The notes: generated from the sequence alone by a model not told the origin. DNA of 64,000 bases from Nonomuraea guangzhouensis (GCF_019396345.1 NZ_JAHKRM010000003.1:186001-250000); one strand, 5' to 3'; counted from the first letter of the stretch, positions 49,459 to 59,219 are shown. Translations and numbers: made by a program.

Positions 49459-50451
49459 TCACGGTAGCAGGGCCAGTTTGCCGATTGTGGCGCGGCTTTC
49501 CAGTTCGGCGAGGGCCTTCGGGCCGTCGGCCAGGTCGTAGGTGGTGGGGCGTGTCGGGGTGAGGACGCCGGCGGCGATGAGGGCGGACAGCTCGCCCATG
49601 AGCTCGCCGAACATCTGGGGTGCGGCCTGGATCAGCACGCCGATGTTGAGGCCGATGATGTGGACCTGGTGCTTGTACACCAGCTCCCAGTTGGTGATCG
49701 CGGCTTCGCCGCCTGCCAGGCCGTACACGATGATCCGGCCGGTGACCGGCTTGGCCGCGGCCAGGCCGGCGCTGAACGTGGCACCACCCGCCGACTCCAG
49801 CACCAGATCGGCACCGGCACCGCCGGTCAGCCGCAGCACCTCGGCGGCGAGGTCGCCGTCGAGGGAGTCCAGGACGTGGTCGGCGCCGAGTGCCAGCACC
49901 GTCTCGTGCTTGCTCGGCGAGGCGGTGGCGATGACCGTCGCGCCGTAGTGCTTGGCCAGGGTCACCGCGGCCTGGCCGGTCGCGCCCGCCGCAGCGGGGA
50001 CCAGCACGGTCTCCCCGGCGGTGATGCGGCCCAGGGGCTTGAGCGCGGCGAGTGCGGTGGGCCAGTTCACGACCAGGCCCAGCGACTGCTCGGCTGTCCA
50101 GCCGGCCGGCAGCGGCATCGCCGCGGCAGCGGGCAGGACCATGTACTCGGCGAAAGCCCCGTATCCGACGCCGACGACGCGAGTCCCGGGTCGTGGGCCG
50201 GTCACCGCCTCGCCCACCGCCACGACCTCGCCGGCGGCCTCGAAACCCGCCAGGTACGGTGGCTGCGGGCCGTTCAGGAACGTGCCGTGGGCCTTCGAGA
50301 TGTCGGCGAAGTTGACGCCGGCGGCGGCGACCCGGATCAGCACCTCGCCCTGGCCAGGGCTCGGTACCGGCGCGTCGGTGATCAGACGTACGTCCTGCGT
50401 GCCCTTCAGCGAGGTCTGCCGCAGGGCGCGCATGGTGGCGGGAATGGTCAC
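49459..50451 (-). CDS. NADPH:quinone oxidoreductase-like zinc-free MDR enzyme
   Basis: 330 residues. It is a medium-chain dehydrogenase/reductase: an N-terminal GroES-like domain (GQGEVLIRVAAAGVNFADIS), then a Rossmann domain with AAAGATGQAAVTLAKHYGA (nucleotide motif) and GADHVLDSLDGD. The catalytic zinc ligands of alcohol dehydrogenases are absent, as in quinone oxidoreductases. Such enzymes reduce quinones or enones with NADPH. It lies 107 bp upstream of the ECF factor. Confidence 0.9.
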   Translation of the reverse strand: MTIPATMRALRQTSLKGTQDVRLITDAPVPSPGQGEVLIRVAAAGVNFADISKAHGTFLNGPQPPYLAGFEAAGEVVAVGEAVTGPRPGTRVVGVGYGAFAEYMVLPAAAAMPLPAGWTAEQSLGLVVNWPTALAALKPLGRITAGETVLVPAAAGATGQAAVTLAKHYGATVIATASPSKHETVLALGADHVLDSLDGDLAAEVLRLTGGAGADLVLESAGGATFSAGLAAAKPVTGRIIVYGLAGGEAAITNWELVYKHQVHIIGLNIGVLIQAAPQMFGELMGELSALIAAGVLTPTRPTTYDLADGPKALAELESRATIGKLALLP

Positions 50452-50556
50452 GGTGATCAGCTCTCTACTCTCGGCCGGCCTCTTCGGCGGGCCGGACCGT
50501 CGACCATGTAGACCTCGGCCACCGTGGAAAGGAATCGGCGGCCGCTGAAGCGGTGG

Positions 50557-51594
50557 TCAGCATGAGTCATCGACGTCGATGACAGCGACCTGTTCGGGAC
50601 CGACGAGAACCAGTCGGGCGCCTTCACCGCGAAACTCCAGCGGCCAGCCGTTGCTGTAGGCGAGCAGCGGTTTCTCGTCGTCGCCGGCGACCCTTTTGGT
50701 GAGCGTGTCGATGAGATCGCGAAGGACCGGGATGACGAGCTGGTCCGCGGGTGGCTGAGGGTCGTCCAGGTCGTCGTCCTCGCTCAGGCACACGGACAGG
50801 GCCATGTCGGCGGCGGCTTGCTCGGTCTCGGCGAGTACGGTGGCCAGGGCCGCGCCGTCCAGAAGCCGAAAGTCGTCATCTTCGACCCCCTTCCAGGTGC
50901 GGAAAGTGGCATCGGCACTGGTGTCCAGGACGAGGCCGTGCGGTTCGACGGTGATCTCGAAGCCGACCGCGTTGTTGTTGTTCACCCAGAGGAACTCGCT
51001 GAGCAGCGTCGTGTCCCAGGTGGTCCGCGTGTCCAGTCCGGCGGCCGGCACCGCGGTGCTCGGGGCCACGGACAGCCGGCAGGCTTTCCCATCGTGATCG
51101 CGTACGAGAAGGTGCAGTTCGTCGTCGAGCCGGGCGCCGCCCGGCTCGGTGGCGACGTGGATCCGCAGCAGGTGCTCGCAGGCCCACTCGGTCAGCACGC
51201 CGGCCAGGAAGCCCACCAGCGGCCGGACGCGTCGGTCGAGCGGTCCGGAACCCGCCTCCAAGGTCTCGGTCAGGGCCTCGATGACGTACGCGGCGGACTC
51301 GTCGGGCCGACCGGCTGAAGCCCGCTGGCCGCAGTAGTAGTCCAGGCCTTCCTCGAACTCCAGCAGCTCGGCCTCGACAGGGAAACGGTTCCCGTCCGCG
51401 CCGCCGAACGTCTCCGGGAACCGGCCGTACTCGCTGACCTTTGTCAGTGGCGGCGGCGATTCCCAATCCTCGTCGAACACGCGAGGCGCACTGCCGCTGA
51501 TGATCTGCACACGCCATGCGGGGACGTCAGGTAGCCACTGCTCCAGCAGGCGCGCGGTTGTGGTGATCAGGTGTTCCTCGATGGCCATGTCCAT
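50557..51594 (-). CDS. conserved actinobacterial protein of unknown function
   Basis: 345 residues from the ATG at 51594; the frame continues upstream to 52191 but there overlaps the zinc-ribbon gene on the other strand. The protein is acidic, without signal or membrane segment. Visible features are a helical N-terminus (IEEHLITTTARLLEQWLPDV) and several acidic runs (CLSEDDDLDD, VIDVDDSC at the end). No family was recognised. It is divergent from the zinc-ribbon gene at 51625 with only about 30 bp between starts. Confidence 0.65.
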   Translation of the reverse strand: MDMAIEEHLITTTARLLEQWLPDVPAWRVQIISGSAPRVFDEDWESPPPLTKVSEYGRFPETFGGADGNRFPVEAELLEFEEGLDYYCGQRASAGRPDESAAYVIEALTETLEAGSGPLDRRVRPLVGFLAGVLTEWACEHLLRIHVATEPGGARLDDELHLLVRDHDGKACRLSVAPSTAVPAAGLDTRTTWDTTLLSEFLWVNNNNAVGFEITVEPHGLVLDTSADATFRTWKGVEDDDFRLLDGAALATVLAETEQAAADMALSVCLSEDDDLDDPQPPADQLVIPVLRDLIDTLTKRVAGDDEKPLLAYSNGWPLEFRGEGARLVLVGPEQVAVIDVDDSC

Positions 51595-51624
51595 TTCTTT
51601 CACAAAGATCACCCTGAGGGCAGG

Positions 51625-52182
51625 ATGTGTGCTGTGGAAGTCGAGCGAGCCCCAGGAGAACGGTTTCGGGATCCCGGTGTGCGTCTGTGGCATTTCGCCA
51701 AGGAGATCCTGGTCCGGTGTCCGCGGTGCGACGGATGTGCGCTGGTGGCGGTACATCCTGATCATCGCGATGTCCATAAGTACGCCGTCGGCTGGCTGAC
51801 GGCGCCGCACCGGCTGACCTGCCCCGGGTGCGCCCACGTTGCCGAATGGGGGCCGCGGCAGTGGAGCAGCGGTGCCGGGGACGCGTACTTCACCCGGGGC
51901 GGCCCGCTCGTGGTGCCGGAGCTCGGCGGGCCGGACGACCCCTACTTCGGGCTGCCGTTGTGGTTGCGGCGGCCGTGCTGTGGGCGGGTGTTGTGGGCGT
52001 ACAACGTTCCGCACCTGGAGTTGCTGGAGGCGTACGTGGCCGCGGCGCAGCGGGAGCGGCCCACGCCCGCGGGGTCGCAGACGCTGCTGGAGCGGCTGCC
52101 CGGGTGGATGAAGGCGGCCGGGAACCGGGCGGAGGTGCTGGCCGCGATCCGCGCGCTGCGTAGCGGACAACTCCCGGCATGA
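51625..52182 (+). CDS. zinc-ribbon protein of unknown function
   Basis: 185 residues from the ATG at 51625. The N-terminal half has ILVRCPRCDGCALV and RLTCPGCAHVAEWG, two CxxC knuckles of a zinc ribbon, and later RRPCCGRVLWAYN. The C-terminus is helical (LLERLPGWMKAAGNRAEVLA). Proteins with this layout are common in actinomycetes but of unknown role. It precedes the first giant kinase by 48 bp on the same strand. Confidence 0.75.
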   Translation: MCAVEVERAPGERFRDPGVRLWHFAKEILVRCPRCDGCALVAVHPDHRDVHKYAVGWLTAPHRLTCPGCAHVAEWGPRQWSSGAGDAYFTRGGPLVVPELGGPDDPYFGLPLWLRRPCCGRVLWAYNVPHLELLEAYVAAAQRERPTPAGSQTLLERLPGWMKAAGNRAEVLAAIRALRSGQLPA

Positions 52183-52194
52183 GGACGGCATCTA

Positions 52195-52209
52195 ATCGAC
52201 ATAGTCGAT
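52195..52209. promoter_or_regulatory. short palindrome upstream of the first kinase
   Basis: ATCGAC-ATA-GTCGAT is a perfect dyad located 21 bp before the start of the kinase gene, overlapping a TCTAAT box at 52191. It could be an operator. Only position and symmetry support this. Confidence 0.3.
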
Positions 52210-52230
52210 CAAAGATGACGGGGTGGAGAG

Positions 52231-55200
52231 ATGGCGTCGGCCCTGCTTCCTGGAGACCCGGCGCGGCTGGGGGATTTCTGGCTGGCCGGGCGGCTCGGTG
52301 CCGGGGGACAGGGGGTGGTGTACGAGGCGTACGATCCCCAGGGCGTCCGGGTGGCGATCAAGGTGCTGCACGGGGACGCCGCCGGCGATCGGGATTTGCG
52401 GGCCCGGTTCGGCAAGGAGGTCGCCGCCGCTCAGCGGGTGGCGTCGTTCTGTACCGCGCGGGTGCTGGCGGTTGATCTGGACGCGCCCAAGCCGTACCTG
52501 GTCAGTGAGTACGTCGAGGGGCCCAGCCTTCGTCAGGCGGTCGACGGCGGGCGGCGGTTCGGCGGCGACGAGTTGCACCGGCTGGCGACCGCGGTGGCCA
52601 CGGCGCTGACCGCCATCCACGACGCCGCGGTCGTCCACCGCGATCTCAAGCCCGACAACGTGCTGCTGGGGCCCGACGGGCCGCGCGTCATCGACTTCGG
52701 CGTGGCGCGTACCCCGGAGATGTCGCTCACCGCCACCGGTCAGGTGACCGGCACCCCGACCTACATGGCTCCGGAGGTGTTCACCGGGCAGCGCGCCGGC
52801 GGGCCCGCCGACGTGTTCGCCTGGGGCGCCATCATGGTGTACGCGGCGACCGGCGACGATCCGTTCAGGGCGGAGAACCTGGGCGCGGTCATGCACCGCG
52901 TTCTGTCGGCCGAGCCGGATCTGACGGTGCTGCCGCGGTCGGTGCGGCCTCTGGTCTCGGCGGCCCTGGCCAAGGACCCCGTCGGCAGGCCGGCCGCGCG
53001 CGAGCTGCTGCTCGGCCTGGTCAGCGGCTTCCAGGGCAGCCAGGCCGACCTGCTCACCGTCGGCAGCGCCGAGGCAGGGCTGCTCGACCGTGGCGCCCCG
53101 GCCGACCCCACGCTCGGCACCCTGGCCGACGACGCCTACGGATTCCTCGACCCCGCCGAACGTGATCTGGTCCCCGATCTGTTCCTGCGCCTGGTGAACG
53201 TCACCGACACCGGCGAGGTGACCGTACGGGCGGCGTCGCGGGAGGAGCTGGCGGAGGCCAGGACGCCGCAGGAACAGGCCGCACTGGAGCGGATCCTGGA
53301 GGTCTTCGGCTACCTGGTGATCACGCGGGGGGACGACATCGCCCTGGCCCGGCCGGCGCTGGTGCAGGCCTGGCCGCGGCTGCGCTCCTGGGTCGGCGAC
53401 GAACGCGACGGACTCCCCACACACGACATGATCCGCAGTGGCGCGCGCCACTGGAACGCCCATGGGCGCCGTGAGGGCGACGTCTTCCAGGGCAGCCGCC
53501 TCGATACCGCCCTGCGCTGGGCCGCCGCCGGCCGCCGCCATCTCACCCTGAGCAAGCTCGAACGCGACTTCCTCGACGCCTGCACCACCGCCACCCGCCA
53601 CCGGGTCAGGCGCCGCCGCCTCCTCACGGTCGCCCTGGCCGTCCTGCTCGTCCTCGCCCTGGTGGGCGGCGGCGTCGCCGTGTGGCAGAGCCGCCTGGTC
53701 TCGGAGCAGAGCAGGATCGTCGCGGCACAGCGGGACGAGGCGGTCGCGGGCAAGGTGGCAGCGCAGGCCGACACCATGCGGGCGACCGACCCGGTCCGGG
53801 CGATGCAGCTCAGCGTCGCCGCCTGGCGGCTGGCCCCCGTCCCCGCGACGCGGGCGACGCTGGAGAACGCGTGGGCACAGCGTGAGCGCGCGGCGTTCAC
53901 CGACCCTGACACAGGCGCCGAGACCGTCCGGCAGATGACCGCGGACGGGCGTACGTTCGTCAGCGTGTTCCCGCAGGGCGTGCGGATCTACGACGTGCGT
54001 ACGGGCAAGAGGATCGGCGGCTGGAACGACCTGAAGTTGGGCGCGGACCGGTTCCTCGGAGCCGGCCTCAGCCCCAGCGGCCGGTTGCTGGCCGTGGCCG
54101 CGGGGCATGCCGTCACCATCTGGGACACGAGCACCGGCCGGCAGACGGGAGCCAGGCGCAAGATCGAGGTTCCGGGGTTCTTCGGCGGTCTCCAGTTCCT
54201 GACCGGCGACCGGTACGTGAACGTCCTGGGGAGCCAAGGCGGCGACCTGTGGGACTTACGGACCGGCGCGACCATCTCCACCAGGGCCGGCATGCTGAGG
54301 CCGAGCGTCACGGCGGCGGGCGACCTGGTGGTGAACGCCGACCTCGAAGGGCATTTCCAGTTGCTGAGGCTGCCGGGCGGGAAGCCGGTGGCGCGGTGGC
54401 ACGACAACACGACCTGCGTCAAGGACGGGGAGGTGGCGGCCATCAGCCCTGACGGGCACACGGTCGCGTGCGGCACCGACTCGGACATCTCGTTCGTGGA
54501 CCTGCGTACTGGACATACGCGTGCGCACCGGGCGTCCTCGGGCTGGGGCATGTGGTTCACTCCCGACGGCCGCTACCTCGTGACCGGTGACGACGACCGC
54601 TTCCGGCTCGTCCGCGTCTCCGATGGGGACACCCTGCTCGACTACCGGGTCGAGCCGCAGAACGTGGCCTTCGACGGTACGACCCTGCGCTACCTGGCCG
54701 ACGAGACCGTGGTGAGCCTCGACATCTCCGACCTGATCCACCCCGTACGGCTGCCCGGCCGTACCCCGGAGACCGCCGTGTTCAGCCCCGACGGCCGGTT
54801 CCTGGCCACGCAGCAGAACGCCGGGTCGCGGCACCTGGTGCTCTGGGACGTGGTGCGGCGCCGCCCGCTGGGCTCCCCGCTGAAGATCACGATCGGGGAC
54901 GGGGCCATGGCCCTCGCCTTCAGCGCGGACGGGCGGCTGCTGGCGTCCATCGGCGCCATGGGACAGCGGCTGGAGATGCGGGACACCTCGCAGCCGGCGC
55001 GCGTGTCCGCGGGGCGGCTGCCGAGCGGCTGGATCGCGTCCACCGTGGCGGTGAACGGTAACGGGACGCTCGTCGCGGTCGGCGCCGCCGACACCACCGA
55101 CGACCTGGAGGGTACGGGGCACAGCCGGGTGTTCGTCTGGGACGTGCCGCACCACAGGTGGATGCGGTCCGTCGAAACCGGGAACCTGTGGGAGGTCGTG

Positions 55201-55770
55201 TTCCGGCCGGGTAGCCCGATGCTGGTCCCGGTGACCAACTCGGGGAACCACCTGATCGATCTCTCCACCGGACAGCCGACGGGCCCCGGGTTCGGCTCAG
55301 GAGGGCTCGAGGGCAGGCTGCAGAGGATGGCCTTCAGCCCTGATGGGGCCACCCTCGCCACCGGTGACGGGTCGGGCAGGCTCGCGTTCTGGGACGTGGC
55401 CACGGGAGACAAGCGCGGCCCGACACTCCGGGCGAGCCCCAACGACGGCGTCGGGATCACCCAGATCGTCTTCTCCCCCCAGGGCGACGTGGCCGCATCG
55501 ATCGGCGCGGGACAGGTCCAGCTGTGGGACGTCGCCACGCCGCGCAAGCTCGGGCCGTCGATGGCGGTGGACGAGGACCTCGTGTCAGCCGCGTTCGGAT
55601 CGGGTGGCGTGGTGCTGCACACGCTCGACAACACGGGCGTGCTGCGCGACATGTCCGTCGGCCCCGAGGCGACGGCCGCCACGATCTGCGCCCGCGCCGG
55701 GCGGGGGCTGACGCGGGCCGACTGGCAGCGGTATCTGCCCGGCGTGCCGTACCGGGAGGTCTGCCCGTGA
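52231..55770 (+). CDS. Ser/Thr kinase with nSTAND1-like segment, TM helix and WD40 domain
   Basis: 1179 residues, GGAGAG before the ATG. The kinase domain (about 15-270) is complete: GAGGQGVVYEA, VAIKVL, HRDLKPDNVLLG, VIDFGVAR and GTPTYMAPE. Residues 290-460 resemble the C-terminal helical part of nSTAND1 ATPases (AYGFLDPAERDLVPDLFLRL, then ARPALVQAWPRLRSWV), but no Walker motifs are present. A transmembrane helix (about 465-487) is followed by an exterior WD40-like propeller (from about 560). It should be a membrane receptor kinase sensing something outside. A paralogue of the same build lies at 59220. Confidence 0.93.
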   Translation: MASALLPGDPARLGDFWLAGRLGAGGQGVVYEAYDPQGVRVAIKVLHGDAAGDRDLRARFGKEVAAAQRVASFCTARVLAVDLDAPKPYLVSEYVEGPSLRQAVDGGRRFGGDELHRLATAVATALTAIHDAAVVHRDLKPDNVLLGPDGPRVIDFGVARTPEMSLTATGQVTGTPTYMAPEVFTGQRAGGPADVFAWGAIMVYAATGDDPFRAENLGAVMHRVLSAEPDLTVLPRSVRPLVSAALAKDPVGRPAARELLLGLVSGFQGSQADLLTVGSAEAGLLDRGAPADPTLGTLADDAYGFLDPAERDLVPDLFLRLVNVTDTGEVTVRAASREELAEARTPQEQAALERILEVFGYLVITRGDDIALARPALVQAWPRLRSWVGDERDGLPTHDMIRSGARHWNAHGRREGDVFQGSRLDTALRWAAAGRRHLTLSKLERDFLDACTTATRHRVRRRRLLTVALAVLLVLALVGGGVAVWQSRLVSEQSRIVAAQRDEAVAGKVAAQADTMRATDPVRAMQLSVAAWRLAPVPATRATLENAWAQRERAAFTDPDTGAETVRQMTADGRTFVSVFPQGVRIYDVRTGKRIGGWNDLKLGADRFLGAGLSPSGRLLAVAAGHAVTIWDTSTGRQTGARRKIEVPGFFGGLQFLTGDRYVNVLGSQGGDLWDLRTGATISTRAGMLRPSVTAAGDLVVNADLEGHFQLLRLPGGKPVARWHDNTTCVKDGEVAAISPDGHTVACGTDSDISFVDLRTGHTRAHRASSGWGMWFTPDGRYLVTGDDDRFRLVRVSDGDTLLDYRVEPQNVAFDGTTLRYLADETVVSLDISDLIHPVRLPGRTPETAVFSPDGRFLATQQNAGSRHLVLWDVVRRRPLGSPLKITIGDGAMALAFSADGRLLASIGAMGQRLEMRDTSQPARVSAGRLPSGWIASTVAVNGNGTLVAVGAADTTDDLEGTGHSRVFVWDVPHHRWMRSVETGNLWEVVFRPGSPMLVPVTNSGNHLIDLSTGQPTGPGFGSGGLEGRLQRMAFSPDGATLATGDGSGRLAFWDVATGDKRGPTLRASPNDGVGITQIVFSPQGDVAASIGAGQVQLWDVATPRKLGPSMAVDEDLVSAAFGSGGVVLHTLDNTGVLRDMSVGPEATAATICARAGRGLTRADWQRYLPGVPYREVCP

Positions 55771-55819
55771 CCGGCCCGTCCCCGTCGATCGAGGTCGGGC
55801 CGGTATACGTCTGTCGAGG

Positions 55820-56956
55820 TCAGCTCAGGAAGCTGCCGTACGGGCCGGTCAAGATGCCGTTCTTCTGACTCTGGCTGAAGTGTGTGTTCGGGTAGTTGTA
55901 GAACGACGCGGACATCGGTGTCCCGTCGGTGGACGTCGAGTCGGGCAGGCCGAAGGCGTGGCCCAATTCGTGGACCATGCCGCCGTACCAGCGGTTCATC
56001 GGGCCGTTCACGCCCGCGGCGCCGTCGGCGTCGTGCTGGTTCAGGATCACCCAGCCGCCTCCGCCACCGCCGCCCGCGCCGTTGCCTTCGGCGCTGATCT
56101 CACCCACGTTGATCCAGCGCGAGTCGGGTGCTCGCAGGCTCAGCTTCCTGATCAGTTCCTGCTGCATGTTGAAGACGGTCCACCAGTACGGGTCGCTGCC
56201 GTTGGGGGTGGTCTCGTACCAGCTCTTCACGTGGTCGCCGTTGACGACCTCGACCACGGTGGAGTTGAGGGTGAAGGTCTTGCCCAGTTCCTGCTTGTAG
56301 TAGCGCTGCGCCTCGCGCATGACGTTGGCGATGCCGTCCGGCCATCGCTGGTCGTACGCCACGTCGGACGGCTTCAGCCAGTACACCCGGACGGTCTTCT
56401 CCGGGGGTGTGGTGGTGCCGCCACCGCTGCTGTAGTTCGGCAACCGCCAGGTCCGTGAGGACACCGCGTCACAGGGCAACTGTACGAGGCCGGCGTTGGC
56501 GGCCGAGGAGCCGCCGGTGGGCACGACGCACTTGCTGGAGTGCACCGCCTGGAGCCTGAAGGTCTTGTCGGTCCCACTGACCGTCACCAGGCGGAACTTC
56601 TGGTTGTTGGCGCTGGAGCAGGTCCACTGGATGACCGTGGCGTTGTCGGCGGTGGACGCGCCGTAGACGTCCACGCACCTGCCGGCGGTCGACGTGGCGA
56701 TGGTGTACTGGTCGGTGGTGCCGCTCACCGGGGTGAAGGTGAGGTTCTGGTTGGCGCCGCCGTTACAGGCTGCCTGCGTGAGCTGGATGCCGTTGGTGGT
56801 GGAGCTGTTGGGCAGGGTCAGACAGTTGCCGCCGTTCTGGTTGACGGCTGTCGAGGTGAATGTCGTGGCGGCATTGGCTGGTGGGGCGGCCACCGTCATG
56901 ATCAAAAAGAGCGTGGCGGCGGCGAGTGACGCAATGGCAGCTGGTAATCGTCTCAT
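55820..56956 (-). CDS. secreted zinc metalloprotease with ricin-type lectin domain
   Basis: 378 residues; signal peptide about 1-30 (AAIASLAAATLFLIMTVAAP). Residues 30-165 form a ricin B-like trefoil (NCLTLPNSSTTNGIQLTQAA, RCVDVYGASTADNATVIQW, KCVVPTGGSSAANAGLVQLP). After a Gly/Thr linker a metalloprotease domain follows with HELGHAFGLPD (about 324-334), the HExxHxxGxxD zinc site of metzincins. It is expected to degrade protein on sugar-bearing surfaces outside the cell. Its stop faces that of the first kinase. Confidence 0.9.
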   Translation of the reverse strand: MRRLPAAIASLAAATLFLIMTVAAPPANAATTFTSTAVNQNGGNCLTLPNSSTTNGIQLTQAACNGGANQNLTFTPVSGTTDQYTIATSTAGRCVDVYGASTADNATVIQWTCSSANNQKFRLVTVSGTDKTFRLQAVHSSKCVVPTGGSSAANAGLVQLPCDAVSSRTWRLPNYSSGGGTTTPPEKTVRVYWLKPSDVAYDQRWPDGIANVMREAQRYYKQELGKTFTLNSTVVEVVNGDHVKSWYETTPNGSDPYWWTVFNMQQELIRKLSLRAPDSRWINVGEISAEGNGAGGGGGGGWVILNQHDADGAAGVNGPMNRWYGGMVHELGHAFGLPDSTSTDGTPMSASFYNYPNTHFSQSQKNGILTGPYGSFLS

Positions 56957-57105
56957 CGGTACACGTCTTCCGTGTCGTGGGGAACGAGCGCAGGCCGACC
57001 TAACGGACACCATGACTGACGAAAAGGTTTTCGGCAAGATCTTATGAACGTTACAGAGCGGCACCGACGTACTGAGAACAGGTTTCCCGAAATGCTTTTC
57101 GGCCG

Positions 57106-57819
57106 TTAGGAGATGATCCCCAGGACCTCAAGGATGCGGTAGATGTCGGTAGAGGGATCGCGCAAGAGGATGTCGCAGTAGGGTGCATGGCCGGGTGCGC
57201 CGAGCTCTGATGCGGGAGCGCAGCGTCCGCTCGGGCAGTCGATCACGAGCTGCTGGGCCAGTTTGACCGCCGTTGCCTGTCGACCTTCCTTGATCAGCTC
57301 TTCGAAGTGATGAGGCTCGATGAGCTTTTCGAAATCTGCGAACTCCTTGGTCCTTCGAAGCTTCGCGGGGATCGCCGTACGGTCTCCGCCGAGCCGGCCA
57401 GGTGGGCCTGACGCGAAGTGGAGCCAGAGCCAGAGTTCGAAGTGCGGATGGGAGAAGGCGACGTTGATCCCGTTCTGGCGGGCAAGACGAAACGCCTCGT
57501 AGATGTCCTCGTTCTCATCACGGTCGAAGACCGCCCAGAACACGGAGTTCTTGATCCCTTTCGTGGACTTCTTGAGCCGGATCGCCTCTCGTACCGCAGG
57601 GGCTGGCTTATAGCCGTTGAACTGCTGTCCTTCGGTGACCTTGCGCGGGGTGAGCTGGATCTGGAAATTGTGCTCCGCTCCATAACGGTGGTTGAGATGG
57701 TGGAAGTAGCTCCGCTCGGTCTGCCCCTCGCAGACTATGAACAGGACATTGTTCTTTCGGCGGCTGCCCTGACCTGGACGCGGCGGAGTAGCTCCACCGG
57801 GTGCTCCGCGTTTGGCCAT
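57106..57819 (-). CDS. rloB: RloB-like TOPRIM nuclease-type protein
   Basis: 237 residues. The TOPRIM-fold signature is visible: E31 in FIVCEGQTERSYF and D99-x-D101 in WAVFDRDEN, which place it with RloB (PF13707) and near the OLD/AriB-type proteins. A basic tail (residues 1-24) precedes the fold. The ATG overlaps the stop of the AAA15 ATPase gene by one base (TGATG), so the two are made together. Such ATPase-TOPRIM pairs act as abortive phage defence in studied cases (PARIS is the best known relative). Homology to a characterised member has not been tested. Confidence 0.88.
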   Translation of the reverse strand: MAKRGAPGGATPPRPGQGSRRKNNVLFIVCEGQTERSYFHHLNHRYGAEHNFQIQLTPRKVTEGQQFNGYKPAPAVREAIRLKKSTKGIKNSVFWAVFDRDENEDIYEAFRLARQNGINVAFSHPHFELWLWLHFASGPPGRLGGDRTAIPAKLRRTKEFADFEKLIEPHHFEELIKEGRQATAVKLAQQLVIDCPSGRCAPASELGAPGHAPYCDILLRDPSTDIYRILEVLGIIS

Positions 57820-59072
57820 CAAGGACGCACTTCCGTCGTCGGCTCCGTGAGTGGCCTGGCAAGGGTCTCCGCGATCTCGCCGACGGTCAGCCTTGGCACG
57901 CCGCCGTACACGCCGGCCAGGTAGTTGCGGTCGAGGGCCTCGGTCTTGCGAGGACGGGCGTCGGTCAGCGGATAGATCTCGGAGGCGCCGTGCCGGTTCT
58001 TGACCGTGATGCGTACCTGGTCCCGCTCCAATGGCTGGAAGATGTGCGTGCGGCCCAACAGGGTCGCGTCGTGGACCGTGCACACCAGTTGCGCGTTGTT
58101 GGGGTTGGCCGCGGGATCCTGGAAGAGCCGGAGGACCTCGGCGGCGAAGAGGGGATGCAGGCTGGTGTCGAGTTCGTCGACGAGGAGGGCCGCCCCGTGG
58201 TCCAGGGTGGTGAGGAGGGGGCCGAGGAAGGCGAACCAGGATCGGGTGCCCATGGACTCCTGTCGTTCGTAGCTCAACGCGACAGGTCCGTGGGAGCCTT
58301 CGTGTACGAGCCGGAGCTCGCCGGTCAGGCTGTCGATCTCGGTGCCCACGACTCCCAGGTCCGCGACCTTGAGAAGCCCGATGATGCGCTCCCGCTGCCG
58401 TGGATCGTCGAGCATCTTGCGGGTGAAGCTCTGCCGATCTTCGAAGTCGTGCCCTGGGCTGATCCACCAGAGGTTGTGCCGGAACCAGTCGTGGATCGGC
58501 TTGAGATATGGCTGATTGAAGGCCGCGGCGACGGTCAGGAACAGCGCGTCGGGCCGAGTCTGGGAGACAAGGCTTTCCTTCGGCCCCTTCAGTCCTTCGC
58601 CAGGAAAAGCGAACGGCTCGTCGGCATCGGCGTCGCGTTCGAACCAGACCTGCCGACGGGCCTGTCCACCGGGGTATGTATGCAACCATTCGGTCTCGAC
58701 CTGCTGGTCGGACACCTCGAAGCCATAGACGTACCGGTCACCGTCGAGAACGATGTCGACCTCGAAAAGGGACGTATCCGTGCGGGCGTCCGGGTCGAGT
58801 TCGTACGGCTCGCGTGGGATGCCGTCAAGGGTGGACCAGCCGTGAACGGAGTTGAGGACGGCCTGCCGCATCCAGCGGATGGCATGCAGGACGTTCGACT
58901 TGCCGGACGCGTTCGAGCCGTAGATCGCGGTCGCGGGTAGGTAGGCCAGGTCGGGATCTTCAGCGAGACCGGCAGGGCGCCTTGCCTCCTGATTGAACTT
59001 GCTCGCCGCCAGCCAGACCTCGAACTCGTCGCGAAACGATCTATGGTTGGCGCCTCTGAATCTGAGCAGCAT
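57819..59072 (-). CDS. rloA: RloA-like AAA15/OLD-type ABC ATPase
   Basis: 417 residues. It is an SMC/ABC-type ATPase of the AAA15 class: it begins MLLRFRGANHRSFRDEFEV, has Walker A IYGSNASGKSN (about residue 48) and the closing LLVDELDTSLHPLF (Walker B, about 296), followed by QLVCTVHDATLL as H-loop. No TOPRIM domain is fused; that function is in RloB downstream. In PARIS and OLD-like systems such ATPases sense a phage protein and release the effector. It is divergent from the second kinase gene with about 150 bp between. Confidence 0.9.
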   Translation of the reverse strand: MLLRFRGANHRSFRDEFEVWLAASKFNQEARRPAGLAEDPDLAYLPATAIYGSNASGKSNVLHAIRWMRQAVLNSVHGWSTLDGIPREPYELDPDARTDTSLFEVDIVLDGDRYVYGFEVSDQQVETEWLHTYPGGQARRQVWFERDADADEPFAFPGEGLKGPKESLVSQTRPDALFLTVAAAFNQPYLKPIHDWFRHNLWWISPGHDFEDRQSFTRKMLDDPRQRERIIGLLKVADLGVVGTEIDSLTGELRLVHEGSHGPVALSYERQESMGTRSWFAFLGPLLTTLDHGAALLVDELDTSLHPLFAAEVLRLFQDPAANPNNAQLVCTVHDATLLGRTHIFQPLERDQVRITVKNRHGASEIYPLTDARPRKTEALDRNYLAGVYGGVPRLTVGEIAETLARPLTEPTTEVRP

Positions 59073-59208
59073 TGCACGCCCTCTAATCCGTTCTCTGGAT
59101 CCATTCTAGTTTGATACATGCAGATTTTCTACGCGACGCTCGTCGGGCGCCGGAGAAGAAGGTGCATGATGAGGGTTAAGCGGGACAACTCATGCGTGAC
59201 GATGCGCG

Positions 59209-59214
59209 TCTAAT
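59209..59214 (+). promoter_or_regulatory. candidate -10 box for the second kinase
   Basis: TCTAAT lies five bases before the GTG start at 59220, with no Shine-Dalgarno sequence, fitting a leaderless message. The same hexamer occurs upstream of the first kinase at 52191. A -35 was not identified. Confidence 0.35.
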
Positions 59215-59219
59215 CCGCC

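Noticed and set aside
52192..54237. 681-codon minus-strand frame opposite the first kinase
   Set aside because: Antisense of the conserved kinase codons; the paralogous kinase gives the same type of long shadow at 59190-61985.
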